From Spirometra erinaceieuropaei (Eukaryota > Platyhelminthes > Cestoda > Diphyllobothriidea > Diphyllobothriidae), in the NCBI GenBank assembly GCA_902702965.1, contig CACRXP010000165.1, positions 830,085-894,084 on the forward strand: a stretch of 64,000 bases of DNA. Reading direction: 5' to 3'. A model generated the notes under the pieces. The model was not told where the DNA came from and searched no databases. It worked only from the letters and a program-made list of their open reading frames with translations. Each line of letters starts with the position of its first letter. Position 1 is the stretch's first letter. The position numbers were made by a program, and so were the translations under genes. Shown one piece after another: positions 11,374 through 23,600 of the stretch.

Positions 11374-13162
11374 CAAAGTGGCTACTCATACTTTTAGTCC
11401 ACAATCCCTTAAATGCAACTATGTTTGGACATTCTAATTAACCATATCGCTTCAGCGTTCTAGTAAAACAATAAACTGAAAATCACCTTTACACAGAAAT
11501 ACATAGAGGCCAATTTCATATCACAATTGGTAATCTTTTCTCTTTCCAAGACAATACTAAAGAACCTGTCGTGTCCCCTCTGCAATAAAAGAGATTGTGC
11601 AGCCCTTCTGAGTGAACAGGGTGCTGTTGATTACTGATCGTCGCTAGATTTGATCAATTTCTTCAAATTGGTAAGATGAGTACCCATAGTCTAGGTGAGA
11701 CGGAAACCTTTTGATTCGTTTCATACAAAGAGGTCCCTTGAGAAGTGTAAATAACTCTGACGGGGGGGGGTTAATTGAGTCTCAGCAAACTGCTCAGACC
11801 TAAGCCTTTTGAGAAGCTCTAATCGCCGCAAAACAGAGCAATTTTTTGCAAATTTTCAATGCGACATCATTCCATCTCAAGAAACACTTGATTTTATGCA
11901 CTTTTTATCACTATTCCTGCATATTCCTTGTTAAATAGAGCGATTCCGAAAGTTCACCATAAAAAATCCTGTTTTTCCGATGGTATTCCGGTTACCTCTT
12001 TATTTTTTCCCGACCAAAAAGCAAAAAAACTAGAAGACATCTGTGGTAAAAGCTCTGTAGTTGGATCAGGGAGCAAAACAGTCATTAATGGAATCTGCCT
12101 CCGGTGGTTTAAGCCTGCAGCGTCTACTTATTTTAGTAGAAAACGGGAATTTACTGCGGTAGATTGAATGTCGCCATTTAATGCTCCTTGACTTAAAAAC
12201 ACTGCATCAAAAATTCATCCTAAAGGCAGAGGCTTTTAGTTTACAAAAGTAATTTGGAAGTAGGAACATCTACAGCGAATGCTTGTATAGTATAGTATAG
12301 CATATTTACCGAAGCGTTATTCCGATGGAGACAGTGAGAGGAACATGGTCATTTCCTGCTCCCGCACTATCGTCAATCCGTCGTTATTCAGACCTAGACC
12401 AAGAGGACCTGAAACTTGATTACGCAATCTGCTGGATATTCGGCGTTGGGTTCATACTTTTCTGGCTGACACTTCGAATATTCACGGTCACTTGCGAGTG
12501 ATAGTCAGCAACCTATCCTAGCTGCAATGCTTATGAGGAGTTTCAGAATGTTTCTTTGAGCTCTGCTATAAAGTCATCAGATGCGGTGCACAGAGGTTAA
12601 TAATTAACAGGCGGGAAAGTGGTACTGACAAACTCGCCTTTTAGCCCCCTTGTATTCGCCGGTGATACTGCTTGATAACTGGTTGCCCTTCTTGCATATG
12701 AACTTGCTACAACTCTGATCATGTCTAACCTTGCTAGTCTTGATAGTGTCCGAAGTTATACCTCTATAGGTTTGATTATTTTTGACAGCGGATCCTAAAG
12801 AGCTCGACCCATTCTCGTCAAGGGGGACGCAGATCAGATAGAGAAGGTATAAGAACCACTTCTATGCCTTGGCGGATTGCGTTGAACCAGATTTTGGGTT
12901 AACCGTTTCTTCGACCCGCTCAGGCGGCAGTGACGCAGAACGTACCCAAACCAACTCACCCGCCTCTGATGTCTCCGAATGGGAACTTGACGGCTGAATG
13001 CAGTACTCACGCTTCGTACTGCTAAGTAGACAACTGCCTGAACGTGACTTCCGTCTGCTTATCTCATTTATTTGCAATCGGTCTTGCCTAATGCAAACAA
13101 ATCGCAATTAACTCGAACGTCATGCGAAGTAGGGGAGGATCGGAACACAGCTTCCTCTCCCA
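11374..13162. other. no recognised gene
   Basis: Contains a G9 run at about 11763 and a short TATAG repeat at about 12291-12300. Frames of about 80 codons (11928-12167 plus, 12862-13107 minus) carry no motif I recognise. Confidence 0.45.
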
Positions 13163-14838
13163 CAGTGGATGACCGATTTCAAGAAATGCGCATAGAATTC
13201 CTCAAACGTGATTTTGACCAGGATGGAATATTTAGGTAGGGTTGTAATAGTAATTATCTTGCTGCATAATCTTAAAGCATTCCTGTTACGCTAGAATGAC
13301 GACTTCTGAATAAGCTTATTTCTAGTCGCCGCAACAACAAAAACCGGTAAAAATGAATGTTTAGTAAATATAAAAATTTCCCACTGATTTTTGGTCTTCC
13401 TATAAATTAACATATATCTTGCTTAATGCATGCAAAAAAGGATCCTAGCTTATGCTTACTATGACGCAAATCATGTCTTCAAATTTTATACTTGAAGAAA
13501 GGGCTTCTTTCGGGTTTAGAAGGTTTTTAATTATGGGGTTTTCTAGATTATAAAATAGTCATTTAAGTAACATGATAACTACCAGTTTATTAATATTCAC
13601 TACGAGGCATGCAACACGGTCTATATTTCTTGCACAACTTTATGAGCCTACGTACTATTTTTTAATAACTTAAAGAGATGTAAGATTTCCCTTGCACGGA
13701 AGGTATAGAAATTGTATTTTGAAACCCCCAAGTGCAAATGAAATGATCGGAAGGGTCAAAAACTTATTTTGGAATTGAAAATGCTCCTTAAAACAGAAAG
13801 GATGCCTTCTTTGAGTATAAGATTGGAAGACGTAATTAATTGGTTTTCATCCTCTTCTACCCTCAATAATGTATGCAGCTACATTCTGTGCTGAAGTAAC
13901 AGACCTGACAATAATTATTCGAAAACTCAAGTTCGTTCATAAGTTAGACGGAAATTTTCGCGGGTAATATTTCAAAACTCCGACAAAGTAACTGGAAGCA
14001 GAGAGTAGATACAGATCAAGCAGAAAGGAGGTTTATTTTTCCCCGGTAGTAGCAAGCAGAGTTTCCAGACCGGTGAGAGCATCAACCGGATGGATGACTG
14101 GTAGTTCAGCAACCAGCAGCCCTTCTACATCGCCGCACCACCTACGGTCTATCGGTCGCCAAGATCGGCGCCTCGCGTTTTAGTGCGGTTTGTGAACTCA
14201 TCCACTGAGACAGAAAAAATTAAAATTTTTGCCATAGGCTACAACTACGGTCTAGACCGAAACAAGTGCGAAGTCAGCAAAAACTCAGTTGATGCACTTT
14301 TAAGCCAAAGTACGCAGTTAAGTGACTAATTTGTGTGTGTGAAAAAGTAAAAAAATGAAATAACTCATAAATCAATGACGCAGTAATGAACGTTTTGTAA
14401 ATTTATGACTCGCAGGCTTATTTCAGTTCGAATTTAAGTTCTGGTCGTGTGTAGTTTGAAGAGAATCCGTTAAAATGAAGTTTACCCAATGAGGGTACTA
14501 CTACACATAAGCATCAGTAGTGGTAAAAATGCGATTTCCAGGTGGCATATCAAAAGAAGAAGGCGTACTGTTCCACCAAAATAGCAAATGACTGTGTATT
14601 TTGTGCATGTATTCTATGAAGTATATTTGAATTTACGAAGGCATCTAAAATAAATAAGGAAAATTCATACTACTTAGGTAGTCATTTTTCAGAGTGTGGT
14701 TTTTGCAGGCGGCCGAAAAGAGGTTTGTTCAAAAGTCGGCATCCTGCGGTAGCTGAATTATTAGAGAATTATGCTGTTACTTAAGTAATCTTCCGAAGCC
14801 GAGAATGCTTTCCAGAATTTCGGTTAGCACACCTACTG
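13163..14838 (+). mobile_element. long-TIR MITE, interrupted and mixed ends
   Basis: The left end (CAGTGGATGACCGATTTC) is of subfamily 2, while the right end (TTAGCACACCTACTG) is of the main subfamily. This is either a recombinant or two partial copies. The right arm is broken at about 13836 after GAAGACGTAATT and resumes at about 14590 at TATTTTGTGCATG. The intervening ~750 bp is foreign and includes the repeat at 14085-14340. Confidence 0.7.
14085..14340 (+). repeat. dispersed repeat, paired with 9730-9990
   Basis: Second copy of the repeat described at 9730. It shares AACCAGCAGCCCTTC, ACGGTCTAGACC, AACTCAGTTGATGCA and AAAGTACGCAGT in order. It lies inside the insertion that splits the long-TIR element, so it moved or was copied there after that element. 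Confidence 0.65.
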
Positions 14839-14847
14839 TATGTTTGT

Positions 14848-14990
14848 TGGTCGCTGCTCCACTATTACCTTCGATCTTCCTGACATTGTCTTGGCATCGG
14901 AGTCGGATGGACGAGGGAGGAGTAGGAGAGAGTGCGGTAGATGATGTTGCGTAAGTCTGCTACCAATAAACGGCTACTTTACGCGCAAGG
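14848..14990 (-). repeat. family W fragment
   Basis: The stretch GGGAGGAGTAGGAGAGAGTGCGGTAGATG matches the outer part of the W family seen at 22500, 34150 and 50200. The remainder of the W unit is absent. Confidence 0.55.
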
Positions 14991-15292
14991 CTCCGCAGTC
15001 GCACCCACTTTGAGGCGTCGTCTTTGATGGTTCTCATCTGTCACCGAAAGAAAAAATTAACTTTGTGGCTTGGCCTTCCCCTTCATAATTCGCAGGAGGC
15101 GGACACTTTGGTGGAGTTTGCTGTTTGCTTTCCATCTGCCAGGATTGTGGCAAGCATCCTGGCGGCCACATTACTTTGTCTTTACTGAACTCCGATCCCT
15201 TGAACGGTAGCCAAAATCTTGTAGGCCTGTGTTGCTACAAGGAAAAGTATTTCTTCGATTAAAAGAAATTTAGAACATCATTTTGACCCAAC

Positions 15293-15345
15293 TGTGAAAA
15301 CTCGGTGCCTCGGTGGGATTCGAACCCACTACCAGACGTTGCATT
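15293..15345 (-). pseudogene. tRNA-like unit, 3' part only
   Basis: On the minus strand this retains the flank (ACTGTGAAAACTCGGTGCC), the 3' acceptor half and the T-arm (GGGTTCGAATCCCACC). The sequence then departs at about 15340, so the D and anticodon arms are lost. It opposes the complete copy at 15401-15479. Confidence 0.7.
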
Positions 15346-15400
15346 AAGTTGGGCGGGCAAACTTGAGCCATATGTGATTAAACTTGCGTCGTCCGGTGGG

Positions 15401-15479
15401 GCTTCGTAAATCAGATGGTTAGAGCGTTGACTGTACTAAAGCCTTCCCTTGCTGTTGTGGGTTCGAATCCCACAGAGGC
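15401..15479 (+). tRNA. tRNA-like sequence (anticodon loop GTACTAA)
   Basis: A cloverleaf can be drawn: acceptor GCTTCG/AGAGGC with one G-T or mismatch position, a D-arm with TGGTTAGAGC, an anticodon loop GTACTAA (ACT at the anticodon position, U33 kept), an extra region of about 14 nt, and a T-arm GTGGG/CCCAC with loop TTCGAAT. A TTTTT run starts six bases later, fitting a polymerase III terminator. The anticodon stem here is weak (GACT/AGCC). It is one of five related copies, so it is more likely a repeated tRNA-derived sequence than a working tRNA gene. Confidence 0.55.
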
Positions 15480-15499
15480 ACCGAGTTTTTCACAGTTAG

Positions 15500-16150
15500 G
15501 TCAAAGTGAATTATCTGAAATCTGCCATAACACCCATGAAAAAAGAACTATTTGTTGACAAATCATCCTCCATAATCAGCAATTGTAAAACTTATATTCA
15601 AGACAGCGCGAGGGTCACCACGAGTTTTCTATCAAATGCGAGGATTAACTACCTGTCGTATACCAGAATTTTGGCGAGTGTGTAAAACGTTCTGCTCAGT
15701 TTCTGATTTTTATGACCTGCCTGTGTGATTTATAGGCTCACGCCGCTAAGAAGGAAATGTTTGTAGAGATCATATAAGTAAAATGGCGCATTCCCCTGAG
15801 ATGTACTGATCAACCATCATTTTTGAGTAAATTTCACGTATATGTAATCGAATTTTACTGCTTCTGTTTCAAACTTTAGTAACCGCATAGGAATCAGGCA
15901 GTGATCTGACCAAAGGCTTTTGAGGGAAAGTTGAAGTACTGCAAAGTCAGGGCGAAATATATTTAGACCTCTAGATTGCAGCGTAGCTGACATAAGCCTA
16001 AAGTCATTATCATTAGTCTCACCACCACCCCACTACCACCACCATCATCGACAAGCTCGTCAACATGTCTTCAGTGAAATCATCAAAAGGAGATTTAAGC
16101 CTAAAGCCTTTACACTGCTTCTGGTCGATTTATCGAATGGCCACGTCTGC
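15500..16150. other. no recognised gene
   Basis: No repeat or domain recognised apart from a short ACCACC run at about 16021-16045. Confidence 0.45.
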
Positions 16151-16154
16151 ACAG

Positions 16155-17029
16155 TGTGTTCTCGACTCGAAAAGATAGCTTAAGTGGAATTGCAAAATCA
16201 ATCACCGTGCAGCCTAATTCCAAGATATTTCAGTTATTCCGAGATGCCGGCTTTTGAACGAACTTCTTCCCAGTCGCCTGTAAAAATTACACTCTGAAGA
16301 AATGACTATTTAAGTAGCGTGAATTGACGCTTTTATAAATATACCTCACAGAAAACAGGCATAAAAGTATTCATTGTTCTACCCATTTTTAAGAAGATTA
16401 CATCTCTTTTAAATTCCATACTTGAAGAAGTTGTTTACTTTGGCTTCGAAAAAGTTCATAATTATGAGATTTTTTTAAACAGTGAAATGCTCCTCCATAT
16501 AACACCGCGTCCCTACACTTGCTTATGTTTCTTGTATGGTTTACAATATGGCTCAAACTCGTTGCGAAATTTCGGGAATTCCATACGGCTTTCTCTTAAT
16601 AGCTCGTAGGAATGCATGATTTTCCATATACGGAAAATATTCAGTTTGTAGTTTGCAAACCCGAATGCAAGTATGAAGTTTAAATGTTTAACGGCAGGTC
16701 GGGTGCAAAATTATTTGGGAATCGGAAACGTTGTTTAAATCCAAATAACACCCTTCCGTAAAGTATGAAATTTAAAGAAGACGAAATTGTCTTCCATATC
16801 AGTAAAAAATCTGTTTTACTCATGTTTTCCATGAAATTTATTTGAATTTATAAAGGCATCGAAAATCAATGTAAAGAATTCATGCTAATTACGCATCCCG
16901 GAATAATTGAGATATCTTGGGATTATGCTACACTGTGATTGATTCAAAAATTCCAATCATATTATCTTTTGGAGCCGGAAACGCATTTCATAATTTCAGT
17001 CAGCATTTCATGAGCCAGCAAATCTACTG
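16155..17029 (+). mobile_element. long-TIR Tc1-type MITE, left end truncated
   Basis: The left arm begins around CAGTGTGTTCTCGACTCGAAAAGA, having lost about 40 bp of the usual terminus. The right end is GAGCCAGCAAATCTACTG followed by TA. The spacer begins AAAGTTCATAATTATGAGA, giving plus orientation. Confidence 0.8.
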
Positions 17030-17031
17030 TA

Positions 17032-17464
17032 TATCACTACACTTCCGGGTTACTCGATCTCTTTTGTTATACCTCCTTTGCAGATATGCGATGTTTGATT
17101 GCCATTTTTAAAATGATAATACTGCCTTATAATACTTTAAACTTGCAACAGTCTAGATGCAGAAGATGTCACAAGAAGGACATCCTGGGATTTTTGTCCA
17201 TTTTCTTGAACTTTGATGGATTTATCAATCAAGTTTGGTGACTTGAGCTGGTGATTAATTCGAAACACAAACGAACATATCACGAAGTTTTCTGCAAACC
17301 TGGCTTTAACCAGGCACCTGGCGCCGTTTGCCTTTAACTTGCTTTCTGGGTGAAAAATTCGATGCTCGATGCATTACTCTAAAATAGCTTTCACCCTCAG
17401 CATTAAGGGCTATATTGCCCTCAGAAATTACATTTATCTGCTTATAAAATATGCGTTTTATGTA
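17032..17464. other. no recognised gene
   Basis: Only short frames and no repeat recognised between two long-TIR elements. Confidence 0.45.
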
Positions 17465-18451
17465 CAGTAGGCGGGCTACCTCATGACATATCAGCCGAAA
17501 TTCTGAAATGCGTTTTCGTTTCGAAAAGATTTATCAATTAGGGTTTTCAAACTGGTCGGCCTGCAACATAATTCTATAATATTTCAGTCACCTCAGGATG
17601 CCGGCTTTCGAATGAACTTTCTTCCGGGTGCATGCAAAAACAACACTCTGTAAAAAATAACTACTTAAGTGGCATGCATTTTTATCATTGATTTTCGATT
17701 CCCCTAAAAGTCCAATCATATTTCAAGGAAAACATGCATAAAATATTCATTCTTTTGCTCATACGGTAGAAAATTACGTCTTCTTCCAATTTTATGCCCG
17801 AAGGAAAAGTATAATTCGGTTTGAAAAGGTTTCTTATTGTGGGACTTTTAAATACCGTGAAATGGCTGTTAATGAATCGTCATGTCTCTGAATTTACCAA
17901 TGTGGTTTGTAAAGATAACAACATGGCTCAAATCCACTGCTAAATTTTATGAACCCCATATAGTCCCCCTGTATTACCGGAGAGGAATGTGTGGTTTTCC
18001 GTACGCGGAAAATATATGACTTGTAGTTTGGAAACCCTGAATCCAAGTGTAATGGCAGAGCGGGTTCAAAATTATTCGGGAATTGGAAAATTTTTGAAGA
18101 CAGAATTATGCTCTTTCCTAGAGTATAAAATTAGAAGACGTAATTCTCTACCGAATGAACAAAAGAGTGAATATTCTGATACATGTTTTCTAGGAAATGT
18201 AATTTGACAGTTAGGGGCATCGAAAATCAATGAGAAAAATGTAGACCTCTTAAGCAGTTGTTTCTGCAGAGTGTAGTTTTGCATGCAGCCGGAATAAAGC
18301 TCATTGGAAAGCCGGCATCCTAACGTAATTGAAATATTATAGAATAGTGTTGCAGATTGACTAATTTTACAAGTTTACTTAATTAATCCTTTCGAAACGA
18401 AAACGCATTTCGGAATTTCAGTTGACATTTCTTGAGTTAGTCCCCCTACTG
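17465..18451 (+). mobile_element. long-TIR Tc1-type MITE, full length
   Basis: Complete copy of 987 bp, TA on both sides. The ends CAGTAGGCGGGCTACCTCAT and TTGAGTTAGTCCCCCTACTG are inverted. The spacer reads AAGGTTTCTTATTGTGGGAC, plus orientation. Frames inside (17989-18207, 18072-18284) overlap the right arm and are not genes. Confidence 0.9.
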
Positions 18452-18457
18452 TAATGT

Positions 18458-18940
18458 TTGCCTTATTGTGAGGAAGAAGCCGCCAAACTTAACTTCCCTT
18501 TGTATATGTGTGCAAGAAGGATTCTGCATCCCGAAATAAGGCTGAGACAGCAAAAGACGCCTCGGGACATCGGTAGGTTTTCTGGACCTTTCTGGACTGC
18601 CTACAGCGGCCTCTTGTCAGACGAAATGGCCAGAGGTGGGGAAAGGGTTTGGAGTACTGAGGGGACGTGTGGTGGGGGAGCCGTAGTTTGTGAGACTGCG
18701 GGAGGATTGCTAGCGGGCTCTGCATTCAGAGGAACTTGGGTTGCCGGCAGCCTGTTCAATGAGAAGAGGCGCGAGGTGTCGACGTTTTCTGCTTTCCACA
18801 GCGTGGCTGGCGGCAAAGACTATGTCAGATTTACTGTCCGCAGTAAGATAAACAGGCAAAAGGGAGAATGTGCTGACGCTAGGTCCGTTTTCAGGTTTGG
18901 TGGCCATGGTAACTGGAGGAGATCAAGAAATGTTGTTTGA
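18458..18940 (+). CDS. unrecognised 160-codon open frame
   Basis: The longest open frame not inside a recognised repeat, filling the gap between two long-TIR elements. The product is Gly/Arg/Ser-rich with no domain, signal peptide or membrane segment that I can identify. Three shorter frames run antisense through the same GC-richer stretch, so open length may simply reflect composition. I do not assign a function. It could be an exon, but no clear splice context is seen. Confidence 0.15.
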   Translation: MPYCEEEAAKLNFPLYMCARRILHPEIRLRQQKTPRDIGRFSGPFWTAYSGLLSDEMARGGERVWSTEGTCGGGAVVCETAGGLLAGSAFRGTWVAGSLFNEKRREVSTFSAFHSVAGGKDYVRFTVRSKINRQKGECADARSVFRFGGHGNWRRSRNVV

Positions 18941-18953
18941 AAGAAGTTAAATA

Positions 18954-19862
18954 CAGTAGGCAGCACAAACCACTTATATAGACTGATGTCCTGAAATGCG
19001 ATTTCCGTTGGAAATATTAGTTTTGATGCTGTAGACTAATCCAAAGATATGTCAGTCATGTCAGGATGCAAGCTCTTGAACTCTTCTCCTCCCATCCGCC
19101 TGTAAGACGTACCCAATAAAAAATGGCCGTTTAAGTAGTAGGAATTCGCTCACTGATTTGCAATGCTTTTATATATTCGAAAGTAGTTCACAGGAATTAT
19201 GTGTAAAGACGGCTGTTTGCGCGCTCATTTTGCAGCTGGTTGGGCGTTCTTCAAATTTTCTACTCAAAAATGCGTGGCTTTTGGGTAACAAGGACTTCGA
19301 TCTTATGAAAGTTTTGAAACTGGGGAAGATATATTCGACTAAAATCGTAGGGATCCGCCAGTAATGCTTATCATGAAGTACATGATGTGGTCGGTATCCA
19401 CAGTAAAATTCCATGACTTTATAGGATACCTTTGTAATATCCTAGAGGAAGTATACAGCTTGCGGTATGGAAAACATAAAGGCAAGTCCTACGGCAGGTG
19501 GGTTTCAAAAATATACGGGTATTGAAAGCATTTTTAAACCGAAACCTAACTTTCCTAAAGTATGAAATTTGGATAAAACATAATTTACTAGAGGGATATT
19601 TCATTGCATGCTTTGCAAAAAAATATGCTTGAATAAAAAGGGCATCGACATTCAATGCGATAATTCATACGCAATACTTCCTAACCTTTAGTGAGAGCGA
19701 TTTTTGCTAGCCCCTGGAGAGACATGCATTAGAAAACCGGCATTCTAACATAAGTGAAATATGCTGTATTATGATCAATATAGCGACCCAGATCAGGCAA
19801 GTTTTTCTAACGGAAATCATATTTCAGAACTTTAGTTTGTGTTTGCCAATTTACGCCACTTG
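18954..19862 (+). mobile_element. long-TIR MITE, divergent copy
   Basis: The left end CAGTAGGCAGCACAAACC follows TA. The right end reads TTTACGCCACTTG then TA, so its terminal 15 bp have drifted. The arms retain TGTCAGTCATGTCAGGATGC and the complementary block at 19735-19760. The centre (GCTTATCATGAAGTACATGA, GCAAGTCCTACGGCAGG) matches the spacer in plus orientation. Confidence 0.75.
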
Positions 19863-22180
19863 TAATAATAATCAAAAAACACTTAATAGGCAAGCAAAGT
19901 GACGAGAGGAAAAATGGAAATAAAATTACTGAGTTTTTTTGCATTTGAAACTTTCATACTTCTGGAGATTTCATCGCTGTAACAATTTTACTGAAATTAC
20001 TTTATAGAAGCGGTGGGCCTTTAACTAACAACCCACTTTCTGGTGCATTCCAGGGCAGCCCAGGCAAACTGAGCTGATTGCGCATTTAAATTAATAACTA
20101 CCACCAGAAGCTACCTTAAAAATGTTGATTTCTTCGGTGAATTTGCCCTGGAAAAACACCCTGTGCGTGCATGTCAAATAAACAATTTGGAAAGGAATAT
20201 ATGCTGCATTCTTGGCTCCTGCAGAAAAAAATGCCGGCGCAGACACTTCATTTTTTTCAAAGTTAAAAAATGCACACATTTCGCCCCGTTGTCTCCGCGG
20301 CACGACAACCCCTATGCGCATTCGCCGCATGCATTTCTTTGAAGTAAAAACGTGCTGTGATGAGGGCCCGAATTCAGCCTGAACAGTGGGGGGTGGGTGC
20401 TCTATTGCAACCCAACACCCCTCCCCCTCCCGCTGCCAAATCTGCGCCCGCTCCACATGACTGGTCTACAAATAACTTCACCAGACAGATGAGGCATTGA
20501 GCGCCGAGGTATGTGGGGGGAAGTTCTGTCTGCCGACTGGCATTAGTCAGAAGCAGCAGCAGCAGAGGCAGCCCAGTCAGACTGATCTCCTGCCGGCCGC
20601 ATGACTAAACCTTGCGGGTTGAGATCCTCGTCAGACGACCGGTGGGCGAAGGCGTCTTCGGCCACATTTTCCTAGACAGGCGACATAAAGTCGAGTCTGC
20701 CGTGCTCTGCTCCGCCTCACAGCGTCTTTCACTTCAACGTTTTGCTGAAGGGCTCTAATGTCTCGGCAAGTGAAACGCAGTCGCTGCAGGATTTAGTCCG
20801 TGGGATCTGGGCGGATTAAAAGTGCAGAGAGAAACGACTCCGGCGTTTGCAGGATTACTGTTCCCGGGGTGAAAAATAATTACGCATCACATGCTTGACC
20901 ATTACGATCCCCCGAAAGCTGTAAAGTGTGCTTTTCGCGGGCAGCTGGAGTCGAGGCTTAATATACGCAGAAATGCAGGGAGCGTCAGTTAGAATTTTTA
21001 GACATGCGTTCGAATATAACAATATCTTTTAAGTGGAGTTGGAAAACTAAGTGATTGATGGGAAATATAATCTTAGGTCACTTCTTGTTCAGTAACGTTT
21101 TGACTGTTGACAAATCGCCCTGTCAGCTACTAACGTGAACTAAACAAGGAAAACAAATCATCCTTGCTTTATATCTCAATAGCTGCATCAATTCACTAAC
21201 AACAATGCAGAAAGGATATAAAGCAAATTCTTTTCTACATTCACTTGTAGGAAGATTAGTACTTTTTAAATGTGTGCGCTTAGGGGAGCGAAGTATTTTG
21301 ATCCGAAACGTTATCTAGGGCATGCATAATAGGCTGTGAATTTCGGGAAATGTTGTGAATTCTGCAAAAAATATTTGCAGTATCCGCCAAATCCGTGCGC
21401 TCAAATTTTGCAGCATTAGAAAAATAACCGTTCATTAAAAAAAGATAGTCTGACTTGAAAATTTTTCTTCAACTAATTAAAAGCAGTTTTTTCCAGAAAA
21501 CCAAAATTTTAAAAAATGTAGTATTATAAAAAAAGGGTGCATAAAGAACGGGGGCCATAAAAATCGAAAAATTATGAAGAATAACAATAAATACAAAAAG
21601 TAGTACTTTTTCAGCTGTCCGTTCGCATGTAATGCATTAATAAGTCTGTCGATGGTGGTTTCTTCAGTACAATAATAATCTCAGAGGGAAGCATCCTCGC
21701 TGATATCAATGCTTTTTACAGTGGATCTCGCTCAAACAAGAAGTCTTGACTTGTGATAGGCAACAGCAAATATAATTACCAAAATATTCGGAAAAATTCA
21801 ATTTCGCTTAGAAGTGTCATGCTTTCTTTCTATAAAACAGATTTGTGACAAATCATCCTTCAGTTAAGGGGTCTTCTGTGTTTCAAAATAAGGTAAAAAA
21901 TAGTAGCAATCAATGTTCGCCATATCACTCATTCAAATTTCGGTCACGACGTTTCATGACTTGTGTCATTTATTGCATACCGTGAAATAACCCGTTTTCT
22001 ACTTGTTTTTATAAGATTTCCGAACTGAATACTATGCTTTTATGTCAACGAAAAGCCACTCAACCCTGCCTGTCAACTTAAAAGGTCTCTTGTAGTCCCG
22101 TTTCATAATATCATATAAAAATGAAAACGGAAATTATTTTTTTGCAGATAAGGGCTACTGAAGACTTGTCTGATTTACTA
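19863..22180. other. mostly unique sequence, no recognised gene
   Basis: A GC-richer island at about 20280-20840 (with a CAG run near 20555) stands out from AT-rich surroundings. A minus frame at 20091-20456 has no recognisable domain. The rest is AT-rich and featureless to me. This is one of the longest repeat-poor parts of the window. Confidence 0.4.
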
Positions 22181-22184
22181 ACGT

Positions 22185-22345
22185 TCGATCACCAAAGAAC
22201 GCGGATTCAAATCCCAAGTCCAGAAACCTGGGGCTGAGCTTGGCTGTCTGACGACGTCTGGTGAGCCAGAAATAGCCACTCCAGTCTTCCTTGTATTTGA
22301 CGCTACATTTCTATCTGCATATTCTACTAATTGCCGTGTGTGGGG
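22185..22345 (+). mobile_element. SINE family S1, decayed plus copy
   Basis: From the box B-like region (GGATTCAAATCCC) through GGCTGTCTGACGACG, GAGCCAGAAATAGCCACTCCAGTCTTCC, it follows the S1 body in order (compare 57580-57680). The 5' head before box B is degraded. Confidence 0.65.
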
Positions 22346-22399
22346 TGGCCGGCTGTTGGTCTGAAAGTCAGGCCACAATGGCTCCTTCATAATGTGCCC

Positions 22400-22660
22400 T
22401 CAGCTGCATAGTAGTACGCCTAGGTGCGGGCTCACCCGTCTTGCCAGCTACCTACGCCCTCTTCCGCCTCCGGCCTTCTTGGCCATGTCTTGATACCGCA
22501 ACCTGGTGGGTAGGAGATAGTGCAGTAGATGCAGCGCAAGTCCACCTTCACTATAAACTAAATCAATCGCAAGACATTGTACCTGCCTTCATCCTGCTGT
22601 GGAGCGCATGGTGGAAATCGTTGACAACAACCGTCAAACTACCATGCAACAGCTTTTGAG
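22400..22660 (-). repeat. family W copy, minus
   Basis: GTACGCCTAGGTGCGGGC, GCCTCCGGCCTTCTTGGCC, GGAGATAGTGCAGTAGATG and GTCAAACTACCATGCAACAG correspond in order to 34070-34300. Ends next to the long-TIR element at 22668. Confidence 0.65.
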
Positions 22661-22667
22661 GACTATA

Positions 22668-23600
22668 CACATTAGGTTGGCTAACTCATGAAATGTCAAC
22701 CGAAATTCTGAAATGCGTTTTCGTTTCCAGAAGATTAGTTAAGTAGTGTTGTAAAACTAATCATTCCGCAAAATAATTCTATAGTAATTCAGTTACCGCA
22801 GGACGCCGGCTTTCGAAGGGACTTCTTTTCGGCTGCATGCAAAAACTACACTCTGTAAAAATGATATTGATTTTCGATGCTCCTAAAAGTCCAATTATAT
22901 TTCATGAAAAACATGTATAAAAATATTCATTTTTCCGATCATTCGGTAGGAAATGACATCTTTCAATTTTATACTCAAAGCAGGGACATAATTTGGTTTT
23001 AAAAAAGTTTCTAATTGTGAGATATTTTAATAGTGTAGAATGGCCATTCATTAAGCGTCATGTCTATGCATCTACCAATGTGTTTTGTAAAGTTAACAAT
23101 ATAGCTCAAATTCACTGCTAAATTTTATGAACCCTATATGTTGGACCGTAGAGCAATGTGGGGTTTTCCGTACGCGAGAAATATACGACTTGTTGTTTGG
23201 AAACTCTGAATCCAAGTGTAAAGGTATAGCGTGCTCAAAATTATTCGGGAATTGGAAAAGTCTTTGAAAACCGGACTGTACCCTCCCTTCGCGTATTTTG
23301 TTGGACAAAAGCGTAATTTTCTACTGAATGAGCAAATGAATGAATATTTTTATGCATATTTTCCATGCAATATAATTGGACTTTTAGGAGCATCGAAAAT
23401 CTATATCATTTTTACAGAGTGTAGTTTTTTTATGTGGCCGGGAGGTAGTCCCTTCGAAAGCCGGCATCCTGTGCTAACTGAATTATTATAGAATTATGCT
23501 GCGCGATGGTTAGTTTTACAACCCTACTTAACTAATCTTTTGGAAACGAAAACGCATTTCGAAATTTCGGTTGACATTTCATGAGTTAGCCCACCTACTG
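22668..23600 (+). mobile_element. long-TIR Tc1-type MITE, full length
   Basis: 933 bp between TA dinucleotides. Left end CACATTAGGTTGGCTAACTC, right end GAGTTAGCCCACCTACTG. The left arm lacks about 20-30 bp around 22860 that other copies have. The spacer GTTTCTAATTGTGAGATA gives plus orientation. Confidence 0.9.

Noticed and set aside
15401..15479. A functional single-copy tRNA gene
   Set aside because: There are five related copies with unit flanks, weak anticodon stems and varied anticodons; called tRNA-like instead.
18072..18284. Frames inside the long-TIR elements (also 10751-11322, 23093-23491, 28484-28711, 52888-53151)
   Set aside because: They fall wholly inside MITE arms or spacers, are not consistently open among copies, and match one another only as DNA.
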